Below are positions 48,701 to 60,273 of a stretch of DNA of 64,000 nt, one piece after another. Both the position numbers and the translations under genes were made by a program. The notes beneath the pieces are model-generated. The model worked only from the letters and a program-made list of their open reading frames with translations, did not search any database and had not been told where the DNA came from. Source of the stretch: Dillenia suffruticosa (lineage: Eukaryota; Streptophyta; Magnoliopsida; Dilleniales; Dilleniaceae); NCBI GenBank assembly GCA_033439265.1, contig JAVTVX010000016.1, forward strand, positions 17,902,701 through 17,966,700, read 5' to 3'. Position 1 is the stretch's first letter, and each line of letters begins with the position of its first letter.

Positions 48701-49616
48701 GCTGCTCATCTGTCAATATATATCTAACAGATTTCAACTCATTAATCATATTTGACATTTCCCTTAGATGCTATTTCATCGAGTGATATTATTTTTTCAC
48801 ATATGTGTCAAATTTGATTATAAGCTGTCTAAACTTAATTGATGAAATCACTCTAAACTTTGCCTTTAAAGCATTCTATATTTCAAGTGCTGTTTGGTAT
48901 ATTTCAAACTCAACTATCAGATCATCTTGCATACAGCTTAACAACGTAATGTGAGCGTAACTATTTTTCTTTTTCTAAATTTTGTACGATTCGTGATCTT
49001 TCTGTTGTAGAGAAGTATCGCCAAACTCTACTTCTTCTATCGTGTGATGTAGAGTTTCTAAATATTCTTGTTTTTCAAGAATGTTATAACTCTTCGATAC
49101 CAAATATCGAAATTATCACCGTTAAGTTTCTCGCTCTTATATAATTTGTTACAGTATTTTTTGTTGCAATAGCCATTTTTTTTTCTATATAATGCATATA
49201 AACATTAGTACAAAACATTTATCAGCACTCGAATACGTTAGCCGCAATATATTATTGAAATAATATTTATTAGATATAGATAGTATAAGATGGAAAGTTC
49301 GCATAACTCTCAATCATCTCTTTAAATCAAAATATCAATATAAATTTATCTCAATATATATGAACTAAATTTTAGGGTTGGGAGTCTCAATTCAACCATC
49401 CCATACTTCCACTAGGATAAAGATCCGTAAATATGATATAAGTATGCATATGTCTCATTTTTCAAACATATATAATAATCACACATAGAACACATGTATT
49501 AATAATTATTCATATACTATAGGTAAAACTGCCATTAAAATACTCTCAAAGTTTTACACAATTCTAACCATGGACGGTTTCAAGCATAGATTCAATCACT
49601 TAAGCTTCGATACCAG

Positions 49617-50160
49617 TGTAAGGAAAACACATCAGACAATAAATTCAACATATGAAAAAATGATACCTCTTGTCTGATGTTATTTGTTGCAATGGATTTT
49701 GGATCAGAATTGACTGAATCACATGTACCAATGGTCGGGCATGGAATCATAGGTCAGAATCGACACACATGTCACAATCCAAGTTTTTTTGATGATTTCC
49801 TTGCACAGGGTTTTCTCCTAAAATCACAAAACAAAAGATGATTTTGGAAAAATAGAAAGTCTTCTTTCTCTCCTCTCAATTCTCTCACACTCCCTGTGTG
49901 TGTTTTTTTTTCTCTCCCGCCTAACCACATATTTATCCACATATTTATAGGTGCTGGATAAGAAAGTTATCAATTTGAAAGTTTCTGAGTGGAAATGATG
50001 AATTTGAAATCTTCTTAAGTGGAAATGATCAATTTGAAATATAATTTTATGATGACAAAGTCAAGTAGAAACCTTCCACTTAAGGTGGATGGAAGCAGGT
50101 TGGGTCTACCCATCATGGGAACTCATAAATATTGATTTTACTATTGTAAGGCTTCCAACA
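49617..50160 (-). repeat. Right (5') LTR of the copia relic
   Basis: 544 bp; on the minus strand it begins TGTTGGAAGCC and ends CCTTACA next to the primer-binding site. Confidence 0.88.
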
Positions 50161-50585
50161 TCTTATCAACCGCTGGGGCTTGTTTTGCTTCCTTTGTTTA
50201 CAAATGTTGAAGCAATGGAACAACATGCAGCTCTCAATAGTTTCTGTAGATTAAATCCAGATATTTAGGGCATCTAGTTGCAACTTAATGACTCAATAAT
50301 CCTAATTTAGGCTAGGCCCATAAATAAACCAACTCATTTATCACAAATTTTAAACTCATTTATTCAAAAGTTTGAATTACAACTTATTTACATAAATAAA
50401 TTTATTTAAAATTTAAAAGAAATTGCATGAAATATAAGTTCAAATTTGATTGTCTCAACCCATTTAGATAATTAAATGTATCCGGACTTGAACATAACTT
50501 TTTTAAGATTGAAGCATTTCAAAAGATACATAAATTAAAAGCATTCGTATTTGATTCAACTTTATTTTATTAGAGGAGATTACTT
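50161..50585. other. Unassigned stretch
   Basis: AT-rich, nothing recognised. Confidence 0.4.
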
Positions 50586-50744
50586 TTTCTTATACTTAAT
50601 CATTAATATTTGAAAATCTCAATAATTCAGTTTGGTCCAAATTTAGAAGATAACTCTTTTAATGTCTGTATTTTAATTTTTAAGATAATTTTAGTTAAAA
50701 AAGTGTAATATTTTGTTATTAAATCACAGATGGTTGGCAGAGGC
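50586..50744 (-). mobile_element. SINE remnant with imperfect target duplication
   Basis: A T-run at the left, TTTAATTTTTAAGATAATTTTAG-like internal segment and TGTAATATTTTGTTATTAAATC match the SINE at 53825-53999. AGAGGAGATTACTT at 50572-50585 and AGAGGCGATTACTT at 50739-50752 differ at one base. Confidence 0.62.
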
Positions 50745-50752
50745 GATTACTT

Positions 50753-53700
50753 ATTGTTTTAAACTAAAGCAAATTAGAATCAAATTGTTCTCACACTCAA
50801 AATCTTCCATCTTAATTTATAATTTGTGGGCTGTTTTCTTGTGTTTTTTTTTTCCTCTCCAGAGATTCTGTTTTTCCTTCGTTAGTTGGGTGTGTGGAGA
50901 GAATGCTAAGATCGAGAAGCCAGACATGCCTTTAAGCATTCCTTCTTGGTTGGGCGTTTTACTGGTCCCTTTGGCAGTTGGTTGAGGATGCATATGAATC
51001 TGACTCACCTCCTCTGACTCACCTCCTCTTTCTTTCTCTCTTGCCCCACTTACGAGGCAACTTCTCATTTTCTTTGGGGAAGAAAATGAAAAACCAAAAA
51101 AAAAAAAAAAAAAAAACCCCAATATTTTGTTGATTTGTGTTCCCAATGCCAAGTAAGTGGGAGGGGGGGGGGGATTGTGTTGCTAACCTGCTATTGCTAG
51201 TTCAGTTGGCCCTTCCCCTCTCCTGTCCGTCACACTATTTTTTATTTTATAAAGCGGAAAGAGCTTTTGATTTTATAAAGGTAGAGCATAGAGCCAGACA
51301 TCCCTAATTAATTGGACCTTTGTATGGTCTGTATTTTGTTTTATTTTATTTTGATTTTTAGCCAAAAATTAAAATTATTTGGACTTTGCCAGATGATGAT
51401 GTAAAGAAATCAATGGTTTGTATTTTCACCACATGAAGAGTTAAGCAGAGATGCTAATTAAAAACACTTCTATGATTAACTTGAGGCCTCACGTAGAACT
51501 AATCAGAAAATTTTTAATATTTAATCGGAAAATATTTATTATTTTTGTTTAATAAATAAATTATAAATTTAAAATTACACGATTGTGTAAAATTACAAAT
51601 AAATTTAAAATATTTATTCATTACCTTTTTTATTTATCAACTTCATTAGTACGTGAGTTTGAATTCAGAATTAGCTCCTCATTTAGGTGCTAAGCATGAT
51701 TTTCTTCAACCGGTATCTTTGTATACATTTGGCATGCCTATTTGATTTATCGATGATTATTATTGAAATCATTTAAATAAATTTTTAGATTTAAATTTTA
51801 TGTATAATAAAAATAAATATTAAGAAAATATTATTTTTTAAAATTTTAATTTGACTCTAAAAATTTAATTAAAATCAATATAATTATTTAATATCGTGAT
51901 TTATTTTTATTTTTTAAAAAATTCCCTACCGTGGAATAAGCCTGCGGAGGTAAGTTATCTCTCACTCCTCAAATCTTGTGGATTCTTTTTGGCTGGGCTG
52001 TACCCACAGAATTTAATCTCAGTGTTTGTACGATGAGAATATAAACAAGCGTTAAGCACGTTACAAGTACTTTTCTTGGGACCCCTTTTGTATCCCTTGT
52101 CTCTGTCCTTAAATTACACACTCACCCTCGTTGAAGCATTCTTTGTTTTAAAAAAAAAAAAAAATTAAAGCAAAATACAATTGGCTATCTCTATTACGAG
52201 TATTTATGGGGCATGTTTGTAACGAAAGCCAAACCCTTCTTCATAATTTGGTCTTAGTTGAAGGGATCAAAATTGTATTCCGTTCACCCCCGTTACCATG
52301 GACCACCCTAAGGGATAAGGTAAGAGTGGTAAGAGTGGTAAGAGTAATTACCTATAAACCTTCCTCTTTGTAAACCCAGAAGGAAAACTCTCTCTCTCTC
52401 TCTCTCTCATTGCTATGTATGTATACCCATAAACAAGAATTGTCGCAGGAAGTTGATAGTCACAACCTTTGCGCAAATCATGTGTCGCAATTGTTAATTG
52501 GAACTTCAAGAATTAAAGCGACAAAGCAAAAGGTTTACTCGGCGCATGCTCCGAGGCGATGGCAAGATATAAAGATTAGGTAGAATTGGTACTTATTTTA
52601 AATTTTAATTTTATTTTATTGTTGCAGTCGGTGTGCTTGTGTTGAACAAATTTGAGAGGTAAGTCTGGTTCACATGTCTATGCCTTACCTTTTCTCTTTT
52701 GTCCAAGGTGATGAGGACTAATTTAAAGCATTCTTGCAGGCAAAAAAGATTTTAGAAAAATTTCTCCTTAATAACAGGTTTTACTTAAAAAATTTTAGAC
52801 AAAAAATTATAATCACATCTAAAATGCTTTTCAACACATTTTGTAGACATGTCCTTCAAAACCTTTTGCAATGATTTCAAGTAGTAGTGTTTATATAAAA
52901 TTTGAAATTAATTTTATAATATTTTATTCAGAAACTACTCATCAAATGTACTTATTAATACACATACATAATTTATTTATTATATATATAATTAATATTT
53001 AGTTGGTTTAAATTTAATCAAAATTAAAATATATGTGTACACGCGTATATATATAAAATTTATATACACCTTTTCTCTTAAAGAACGAACCGATTAAAAT
53101 TAAATTTAATTAAAATTAATATAAATATCGGATATTTATATATATGTGTGCATGCGCGCATATTATATAATTAGATAAATTTTTATTAAGACCCTCCAGA
53201 AAAAGGATTGAGAGGACTTTTAAGACCTTTTTGTAAATTAAATTTATTTAACACCTATTCATAAGGTCAGCAATGCGATGGATGGCAACCCTTAACTGAT
53301 ATTTGATATTCTTGAGTTTTTTTTGACTAACCAACGGCGATACCCCAAGTATTTTATAAACACTCTCTTTCGCAGTGTTAGGTCTCTTTTGGAATTTGGA
53401 CAGATATTGTCGCTTGTGTCAAACTACATAGATCTTATCAACCTTGGTGACTTTGTATGCTTGGGATATGGTGTCCTACCTTTATATGGGTGTAAGTCCG
53501 GGTTAGGCAAGCGTACTACATATGCGGCGCCTATTAAAGAATTAGGGTTCTGGGTTTGACTGTGGCTATATGCCAAACTTTTCAAAAAGTCCCTAGTCTT
53601 TTAGGAACGCTCTTGTACTTTACAACATAATCATTCACGAATAACAACCTTATGTCTTTCTTGAAGTTTGACATCAAGACCTAAATCATACAGTTTGAGT

Positions 53701-53812
53701 GAGTACTATAAACATTATTTCATATTGAATTTCCAGCAATTGGCCTCTCCGAATAGACTTTGTTTAGAGAGCACTATGAATGCAATCGATAAGATTATTT
53801 TGGATTAGGCTG
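50753..53812. other. Unassigned AT-rich stretch
   Basis: It holds a 16-bp tandem duplication (TCTGACTCACCTCC, about 50998-51029), an A-run at 51097-51116, a G-run at about 51163-51173 and a CT microsatellite at 52390-52409. Frames such as 53323-53559 look like chance. No gene is supported. Confidence 0.5.
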
Positions 53813-53824
53813 TGATATGTCTTT

Positions 53825-53999
53825 GCCTTTTTCATATTTAATTATCGGTTTTTGAAAACTCAATTAATCCGATTTGAATAATTATAAAATCTAATTTAGG
53901 AGTTGATTTTTTTGATACTTGATTTTTCATTCTCAAAACTTACAAAATCTTAATTAAGAGAATTTAGTATTTTGTCATTAGATCCATATATCGTTGATA
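53825..53999 (-). mobile_element. SINE with perfect 12-bp target duplication
   Basis: 175 bp. TGATATGTCTTT is present at 53813-53824 and 54000-54011. On the minus strand it ends in the AATAATTATTCAAATCGGATT type of tail seen at 21471-21543 and elsewhere. Confidence 0.83.
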
Positions 54000-54011
54000 T
54001 GATATGTCTTT

Positions 54012-54469
54012 TCTCGGATAATTAGCTTGTTAAGTACATATATACATATACATAGGGGTTGATACAAAAAGGGGATGCCCCCTTGATTTTTTTTAAAATA
54101 TTAATATATATTTTTAATGACATTTCTAAAAAAATAAAAAGTTGAGGAATATCGCTGATAGTTACATAAATATCATTAAAAGTCACTAAAAAAAACTAAT
54201 GAAAATCTTAAAAATATCATCAAAATTTTAAATACTATTTATTAACTAAAAATTTTAACATATAATCCCTTCTCTCCTTTTACCCCCACATTCTGTATTT
54301 CGTACTCCTCCACAAAGATAAATTTTTGGCTTCGCTCGGGGATATTTGGGCTCCTTACAACTTGAATCTCTTGCCTCATGGTTTTTGGGAAAACGAAGAG
54401 CATGCCCACTTGTGTGCACGTGCAGTGGCACCCAAGTACATATTTGGGTCGTATGAGTAACCAAATAAC
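54012..54469. other. Unassigned stretch
   Basis: AT-rich; no gene or element recognised. Confidence 0.4.
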
Positions 54470-55164
54470 CTACCAGATAAGCCGTGGATTATTTTGAACA
54501 CAGACTGGGATAAAGTTCCATAATACTTTGGGCCTACAAAGTACTGGTATGGAGTTTGTCATGATTGATCCGGAGTAGCTAGTTAAGAGGACGCTCGGGC
54601 CATAAGCCCCACGTTGGGCTTCTATTCAACATTTTTTTAAGTGTTTTTTTACCACAAATCGGTATTCAGATTTTATTCTACTAATCCAGTCCGAATACTA
54701 TAGGGCCATTAAGAGGTTAGCTGATCAAAATCTCATTTTTTCATTTTCATGTTTCAAAACCGAGACCTATAGTTAAGGGAGTGCAAAGCACTGCCGCTGC
54801 ACCCATGGGACTTTAGTTCTATTCAACATCTCTTAATCATCGAAAGAGACGGTAGATGCATCTCTTATACCAGAGAATTGTGGAAGGAATTGGAGGAATG
54901 ATTTGGAGAATGCAATGACCATTCCTCTGTCAAATCCAGAGAGAGATTAGCTCAATTTCGTTAGAAAAATTATCTGTAGTTTAATACTACTCGATACTAT
55001 AAGGATGAATTGTCATGTTTAATGCATGTTCTACAGTGTACTTGTTGAGCTTCAAGATCTGTTATAAAGATGACCGGTTTTAATAGATTAATACAGTTCT
55101 TGTCGGGAAATCAAATTTTGGTGATGGAACACTTACCCACAGTGAATAAAGCCTATTTTATGGT

Positions 55165-55170
<6 letters not shown>
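54470..55170 (+). mobile_element. Ty1/copia gag relic, split by a SINE
   Basis: From about 54830 to 55170 the plus strand carries the remnant of a copia gag of the type whose conserved points are a TRELWKELEERFGE-like segment, a YYKDELSCLMH.LQCTC-like segment and, at the end, ILVMEHLPTVNKAYFMVLR. Its upstream part is separated by the SINE at 54633-54816. No LTR or pol adjoins. Several breaks; a fossil. Confidence 0.82.
54633..54816 (-). mobile_element. SINE with perfect 13-bp target duplication, inside the copia gag relic
   Basis: 184 bp on the minus strand, with GGGTGCAGCGGCAGTGC (A-box side), AGGTCTCGGTTTTGAAAC (B-box side), GGACTGGATTAGTAGAATAA and an A-run (T-run at 54644-54650). TTCTATTCAACAT flanks it at 54620-54632 and 54817-54829. 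Confidence 0.88.

Positions 55171-55241
<71 letters not shown>
55168..55241. repeat. GA microsatellite, about 37 units
   Basis: An uninterrupted GA run of 74 bases that starts precisely at the ATGGTTTTGAGA end of the gag relic. Confidence 0.97.
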
Positions 55242-55242
<1 letters not shown>

Positions 55243-55989
55243 GCATGTTACTTTGGTGAGGTAAAAATAGTGGCATGTTTTTGACGTCACAAACTCAATG
55301 AAAGATAGGGAAATGCAAAGAAGCCTTTCAAGAAATGAGATAATTGAATAAGAGTGATTTGCACTGTAATTTGATGCATGTTTCAAAATACATGGATATC
55401 TTGACTGGAATAAGGAGTTGCAGGAGAAAAGAGGAAACAACCAAAAGAAAATATGGAGAATGGAAGCACAAAAAAGGAGAAAATTGATGCTATTCACAAG
55501 ACAAAAGAAGGGTTATGAGAAAAAGGAACGGTGAATAGAGGCAGAAAAAAAAAAATAAATGATGGATAAAGGAAAGTCTCGCCCGGTTTGAATATAAAAA
55601 AATTCATCATCAAACAAGGATATAGAGGCTCAAATGGATTCACAACACGTAGGTTCCTCTAAATGATATAGAAACTCAAAGAAGTGCAATTCAATTGCAT
55701 GAGAATACACTCCAAATTATCATTTAACAACTTGCTTTTACAAAGTGATGTCCAACAGGTTTTATAGAAGTACACATCATTAAATCTAGCTCTTTTCTTA
55801 GATAAAACTTAAATGACTTGTCTAGTAGGGACTTGTAGCAACTACCTTAAATGACTCATGGGGACCGGTAGTAACTTAAATACTCAACTACAGCCATTAA
55901 CATTATTGATTAGATAATACTATTAGAATTTATTAAATTATCACCAATAAAACTAAATGGAGATTAGATATTCCATGTCAACATAATGA
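55242..55989. other. Unassigned, possibly 3' end of the adjoining gypsy fragment
   Basis: It lies just beyond the integrase end of the gypsy fragment and may contain its 3' LTR, but no second copy is in the window to prove it. Confidence 0.4.
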
Positions 55990-57310
55990 TATGAATAGTA
56001 ATTTTATGACACTTGGCATCTGCATCATCCTTCCTTTGTTGGAAAAGATTTGCCCTCAAATCTGCAAGTTCTTCATCAGCTTCATATGGAGAAAGATTCT
56101 TGATATTGAATGGTGTGGGTACATTGAAGTCTCATGGAAGATCAATCTTATATGCATTATCATTGATCCTTTTCAACACTTTAAATGGTCCATCAGCTCT
56201 CGGCATCAACTTTGTTTCGCATTTAGATGGAAATCTTTCTTTCCGCAAATGAATCCAAACTACATCCCCTAGTTGACAGACGATTGCTCTCCGATTCTTG
56301 TTGGCTTTCTTTTCATAATTTTCAATTTTCTTCTCGATTTAAGCCTTAATCTCTTTGTGCAAAGTCTTCATTATCGAATCTCTTTGGTTGTCATCATGAT
56401 GAACCTAGTCCTTAGTTGCCAATGGTAGCAAATTTATAGGAGTGAAGGGATTAATCACATATACAGTTTCAAATGGAGAACTTCCTATAGTGCGATTCGA
56501 AACCCAGTTGTAAACAAATTCTCCATGAGCTAGTTTCTCATCCGAATCTTTTTGATTCTTAGAGACTAAAGTTCTAAGGATTGTAGTCATGGTGCGGTTG
56601 ATAGCTTCAATTTGTCTATTGGTTTGTGGATGGCAAGATGTACTAAAGAGCAACTTTGTTCCAAGCTTTCCTCATAGTCTTCCAAAAGCAACTTAAGAAT
56701 GTCACGATCTAACACAATAGTTTTGGGAATACCACGGAGTCGAATGATTCCTAGGAAATATAGGTAAGCAATGTGTGAAGCATCATTAGTTTTGTGACAA
56801 GAGACAAAATGAGATATTTTCTAGAATCGATCCACAATCACCATAATTGCATCCTTTAGTCGCTGATAAGCCCAGAACAAAGTCTAGGCTTACAGCTTCC
56901 CGTGGAACATCTGCTGCTGGTAGTGGGGTATAGAGTTCTAGTGATAGAACATGACTCTTGGCTTTTTGGCATGTCACACAATGCTTAATGATGTTTTGAA
57001 CATCCTTTACCATTTTTGACCAATAAAAATGTTCCCTCATCACATTCACTTTTGTTGACACCAAAATGATCAGCAATGCCTCCTCCATGGATTTCATGAA
57101 TTAACAGTTCTAACAGTTCCCTTATAGAACTTTAAGGAAGACAGAGCTTGTTGTCTTTGAACATGAGCTGATCTTGTACATAAAAATGATTCATTGAACT
57201 CTTTTTGGCAAGCTCCAAATATATGTGAGAAATCAAAATCTTTAGCATAAAGTTCTTTAAGTACCTCAGAACAAAACAACTTGGCATCCATCATGGTGAG
57301 TAAAGAATGT
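55990..57310 (-). mobile_element. Ty3/gypsy fragment: integrase region
   Basis: Minus-strand remnants of an integrase: a zinc-binding segment with HCVTCQKAKS (about 56950-57000), a core segment with [19 protein letters not shown] (about 56590-56650), and a C-terminal region down to 55990. The wording differs from the two long-LTR chromoviruses in this window, so it belongs to another gypsy lineage (Reina-like is one possibility). Upstream parts are missing because the next element begins at about 57312. Fossil with several breaks. Confidence 0.82.
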
Positions 57311-57311
57311 G

Positions 57312-60273
57312 TTACGCCCCAAACTGGGTTCGTGAGCAGCCGCTCATTACCCTAAATGTCGGCTTTGTTTTCACAGAAAATCAGGTAGAATCTTTTCATA
57401 TTTCGGAGGTCTCCCATATACAATTTGACCTGTATATTCAAAATCAACCTGTCAATTAAACAAATGGCCATCCTGGCCTCTCTAAAATCAATAAATCCCA
57501 TCGCAAACATCCAGGACAACGCAAGTCTATAAAATTTCTAGCAGTTCTAGCCACAAACCTCTACTGTCATGCCCAACTAGAGCATGAGCAGCCGCCACAC
57601 CGAGCGGACCTAAGTTTATATAAATGTACAATAAATTTCCCAAGTAGAAAGTTTAAATGCTTACAGATGCCTCAATGTAAGTAAAATGAACCAAAGCGAG
57701 AGTTATGTACACAACTGCCCATAAGTTATATATTCATCCCATCATATACACGGCCAACTACGGATCTCAATATCAAAACCGCGCAGGGTTGAAATAAAGT
57801 ACGAAATTCATATTTCAAATTTAACTTAAACCTCACCGTCGTAAATACCAAATCCCAGGGTATGTTGTCAAAATCTCTAGAGCCTGAAATATCACTCTAT
57901 CACAAAAATCCTGTCTGAGGAAGAAAAAGAGAGGGGTGAGTATCATGGGAAGATAACTAGTGAGTGAGGAGATTAATCTCAAGTACAAATAGTGTAGGTG
58001 AACATTGGAGTGTCAAATAGTATCCTTCATAAACAATAATTCAAGTTTTTACAGTAAATCATGGTATGTTCAATAAAGTGAACTCATTTATTCAATCACA
58101 CGGTATCATACATATATGCATCCATTCAAAATCAAGTAATATCAGATCAACCAAAAAATGATCCTGGCAAAGTTCAACCATGACCAAGGACAGACGCATC
58201 GGGGGTTTTATTAGGTATAAAGTTTCAAAAGTCGCTCTCTACCCCGACGTTGGCTATGAGTTCACTGGGGTTAGCTCATAATCGTGTATAGGACCCCGCC
58301 CGGTGCTAGATGGTGGCGTCACACACATCCTCGCCCTACAAGGATTCAACCGGCCGCGCCTATAACCCTTACAATTGATGACGTTTGCGGATATCTTCTA
58401 CAGAAGCGTATCCGGGAAACCCGTACCTTTACAAACGCTCTTCGTAGATACTGAATCATCAATGTCACTATCATAGTATCACAAGGGCACAACGTCCCAT
58501 AGGTAAGAATCATATTATCGCATAACTAGTGGGTATCCAACCAATATAGTTCATAAAAAACATTTCAAATTCGTTTGCCAATACATTCATAAAATCATTT
58601 CAAATCTAAGCCAATGCGATGACAGAATAGAAAACATATCTAGTTCTCAAATAATGGCACAATATCATTTCATTTCAAATATGAATGCATAGTCATCAGA
58701 AACATAAATTTACGACACTCCAAAAATCATAAAACAAGTTTTAAAATTTAATATCACACGTCGAGTCAATGTATATCAAAAGTATGTTTTATTGAAAACA
58801 CGACAGAAACAACTTTTACTATTTTATACAAGAGATTAGAATTCCACTCACATTTGTAGGGAGGGTGGTCACTCTCTATTTTCAAAATAATCCAACCTGA
58901 CTCCTCGAGTTTCCAAAAAGATCAATCCAATCAAATCATACCAATTTAATATCAAATAAAGGCCTAATAAAGGATTTTCGATTTTTCTTCTCAATTTAAT
59001 AGAATCTTAATTTACCCAATCTCCTTTCTGGATTCCCGTTTCATCAATTTCGAATTATTTGGCTCGCCAATGATCAAATTTTCACTATTTCTCTTTTTTT
59101 TTTCTAATTTTTCTCGAATTTAACACATTTCCGAAAATATATAAAATTTTTGATTTTTTTTATTCAACCGAAATTCGACAAAATCAATCCAAATGTTTAA
59201 GTGATTGCAGTTCTTTCACCCAGAGTTTCTCGGATCTCAGATCTAGCTTCCATTCGCTCGTCAGATTAGTTTAAAATCTATAAAATTTTCAAATTTTGAA
59301 CGATATTAGCAACTAACTCAAATTTTTAACACCAAATCCTATAACTTCAACCAAATCGTAGTCGTTACCTGCAATGAAGATGCAGGTGAGCTCTCGAAGG
59401 AGAAAGCCAGTTGCGGGCTCATGGGTTCGTAGGCTGGTGGGCTAGTGGGCTGGCAGGCTGGCCCGCTGGTGGGCTCGCGGGCTCGGGCGCTCACGGGTTA
59501 AGGCTCGCACTCGCGAGCTGGAGGGCTCGCACTCGCGAGCTAGAGCGCTCGTGGGCTGGAGCGAGTGCTTACGGGAGGTCTGCAGTCGTGCGCTCGAGAG
59601 AGGATAGCGCGCTGTGAGGCTCGCACGCTCGCGAAGGGTCGCGCGCTGTGGCGCACTGTGCTCGCTTAGAGAGGATCTGTTATGCGGCGGCGCTTTCGGC
59701 GAAGAGAGTGAGGCCGCGGTGGAAGGAGCTCGGTGAATTTCGGGCGAAGTCGAGGATAGAGAGAGAGAGAGTGCGTGAAGGAGAGAGAAAGAACAAAGGG
59801 AGAAAGGGAAAGTGAAAGAGTGGTGGCGATGGCGGAAGTAGCGGCGGCGGCAATCGGGCGCGGCTGCGGGAGAGGAAGATACGGAGATGAGAGGGAGACG
59901 AAGAGTTGGAGAGAGAGAGACAAGGAGAGAAAGAGAGATTAGGGCTTTAGCCCTAATCTGATTTGGGGAGAGGGGAGTGTCGCGTTTCGACCAAAACGCA
60001 ACACTTCATTCTCTCCCTCTCTCTCCTCCCGTTTTTTTTAGGCATATATATACATTCATATATATATTTTCGCACCCACATTTTCGTTAGCTTGCGAATT
60101 TCATAAGAATAATGGGTTCGCTACGATTTATGAACACGACAATTTAATTTATACCAAAAATTCAATTTAAAGGTCCCAAAATTAAAAATCAATATAAATA
60201 AAAATTTTTCCTCTATGTATATAAATATTTCAAAACCAAAACACTTGTTCAGGTACCGAGTATTGGTGTTATA
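57312..60273 (-). repeat. 3' LTR of the second chromovirus
   Basis: It begins TGTTACGCCCC and ends beside the polypurine tract. Near its 3' side (plus strand) it has a GC-rich block (59380-59700) and a GA-rich block (59750-59940) ahead of TTAGGGCTTTAGCCCTAATC, comparable to the GA/CT block in the LTRs of the first chromovirus. The other LTR is outside the window, so the ends are inferred from motifs. Confidence 0.75.
59425..59650. repeat. GC-rich GGCTCGC-type degenerate repeats in the LTR
   Basis: Repeated words GGGCTCGC, GCTCGCACTCGCGAGCT and GCTGGTGGGCT give an irregular short-period repeat in an otherwise AT-rich LTR. Confidence 0.7.

Larger units (their letters stand above)
44666..50160 (-). 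mobile_element. Ty1/copia element relic with both LTRs
   Basis: LTRs at 44666-45195 and 49617-50160 flank a gag-pol on the minus strand. The primer-binding site (TGGTATCGAAGC on the minus strand, initiator tRNA-Met type) adjoins the right LTR. The order gag, integrase, RT, RNase H along the minus strand is that of copia. It is decayed by many breaks, though overall layout is complete. The 5-bp flanks do not match clearly, so the target duplication is unproven. By eye the LTRs differ at more than one site in ten. Confidence 0.9.

Noticed and set aside
44661-50165. Target duplication of the copia element
   Set aside because: The flanks (TTTTT and TCTTA) do not match well enough to claim one.
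53323-53559. 78-codon frame
   Set aside because: No domain, no intron signals and no homologous neighbour; looks like chance.
55070-55497. Frames made of Arg-Glu or Ser-Leu dipeptide runs
   Set aside because: They only translate the GA microsatellite.
59411-59617. 68-codon frame with tryptophan- and glycine-rich sequence
   Set aside because: It is a translation of the GC-rich repeat block in an LTR and not a protein.
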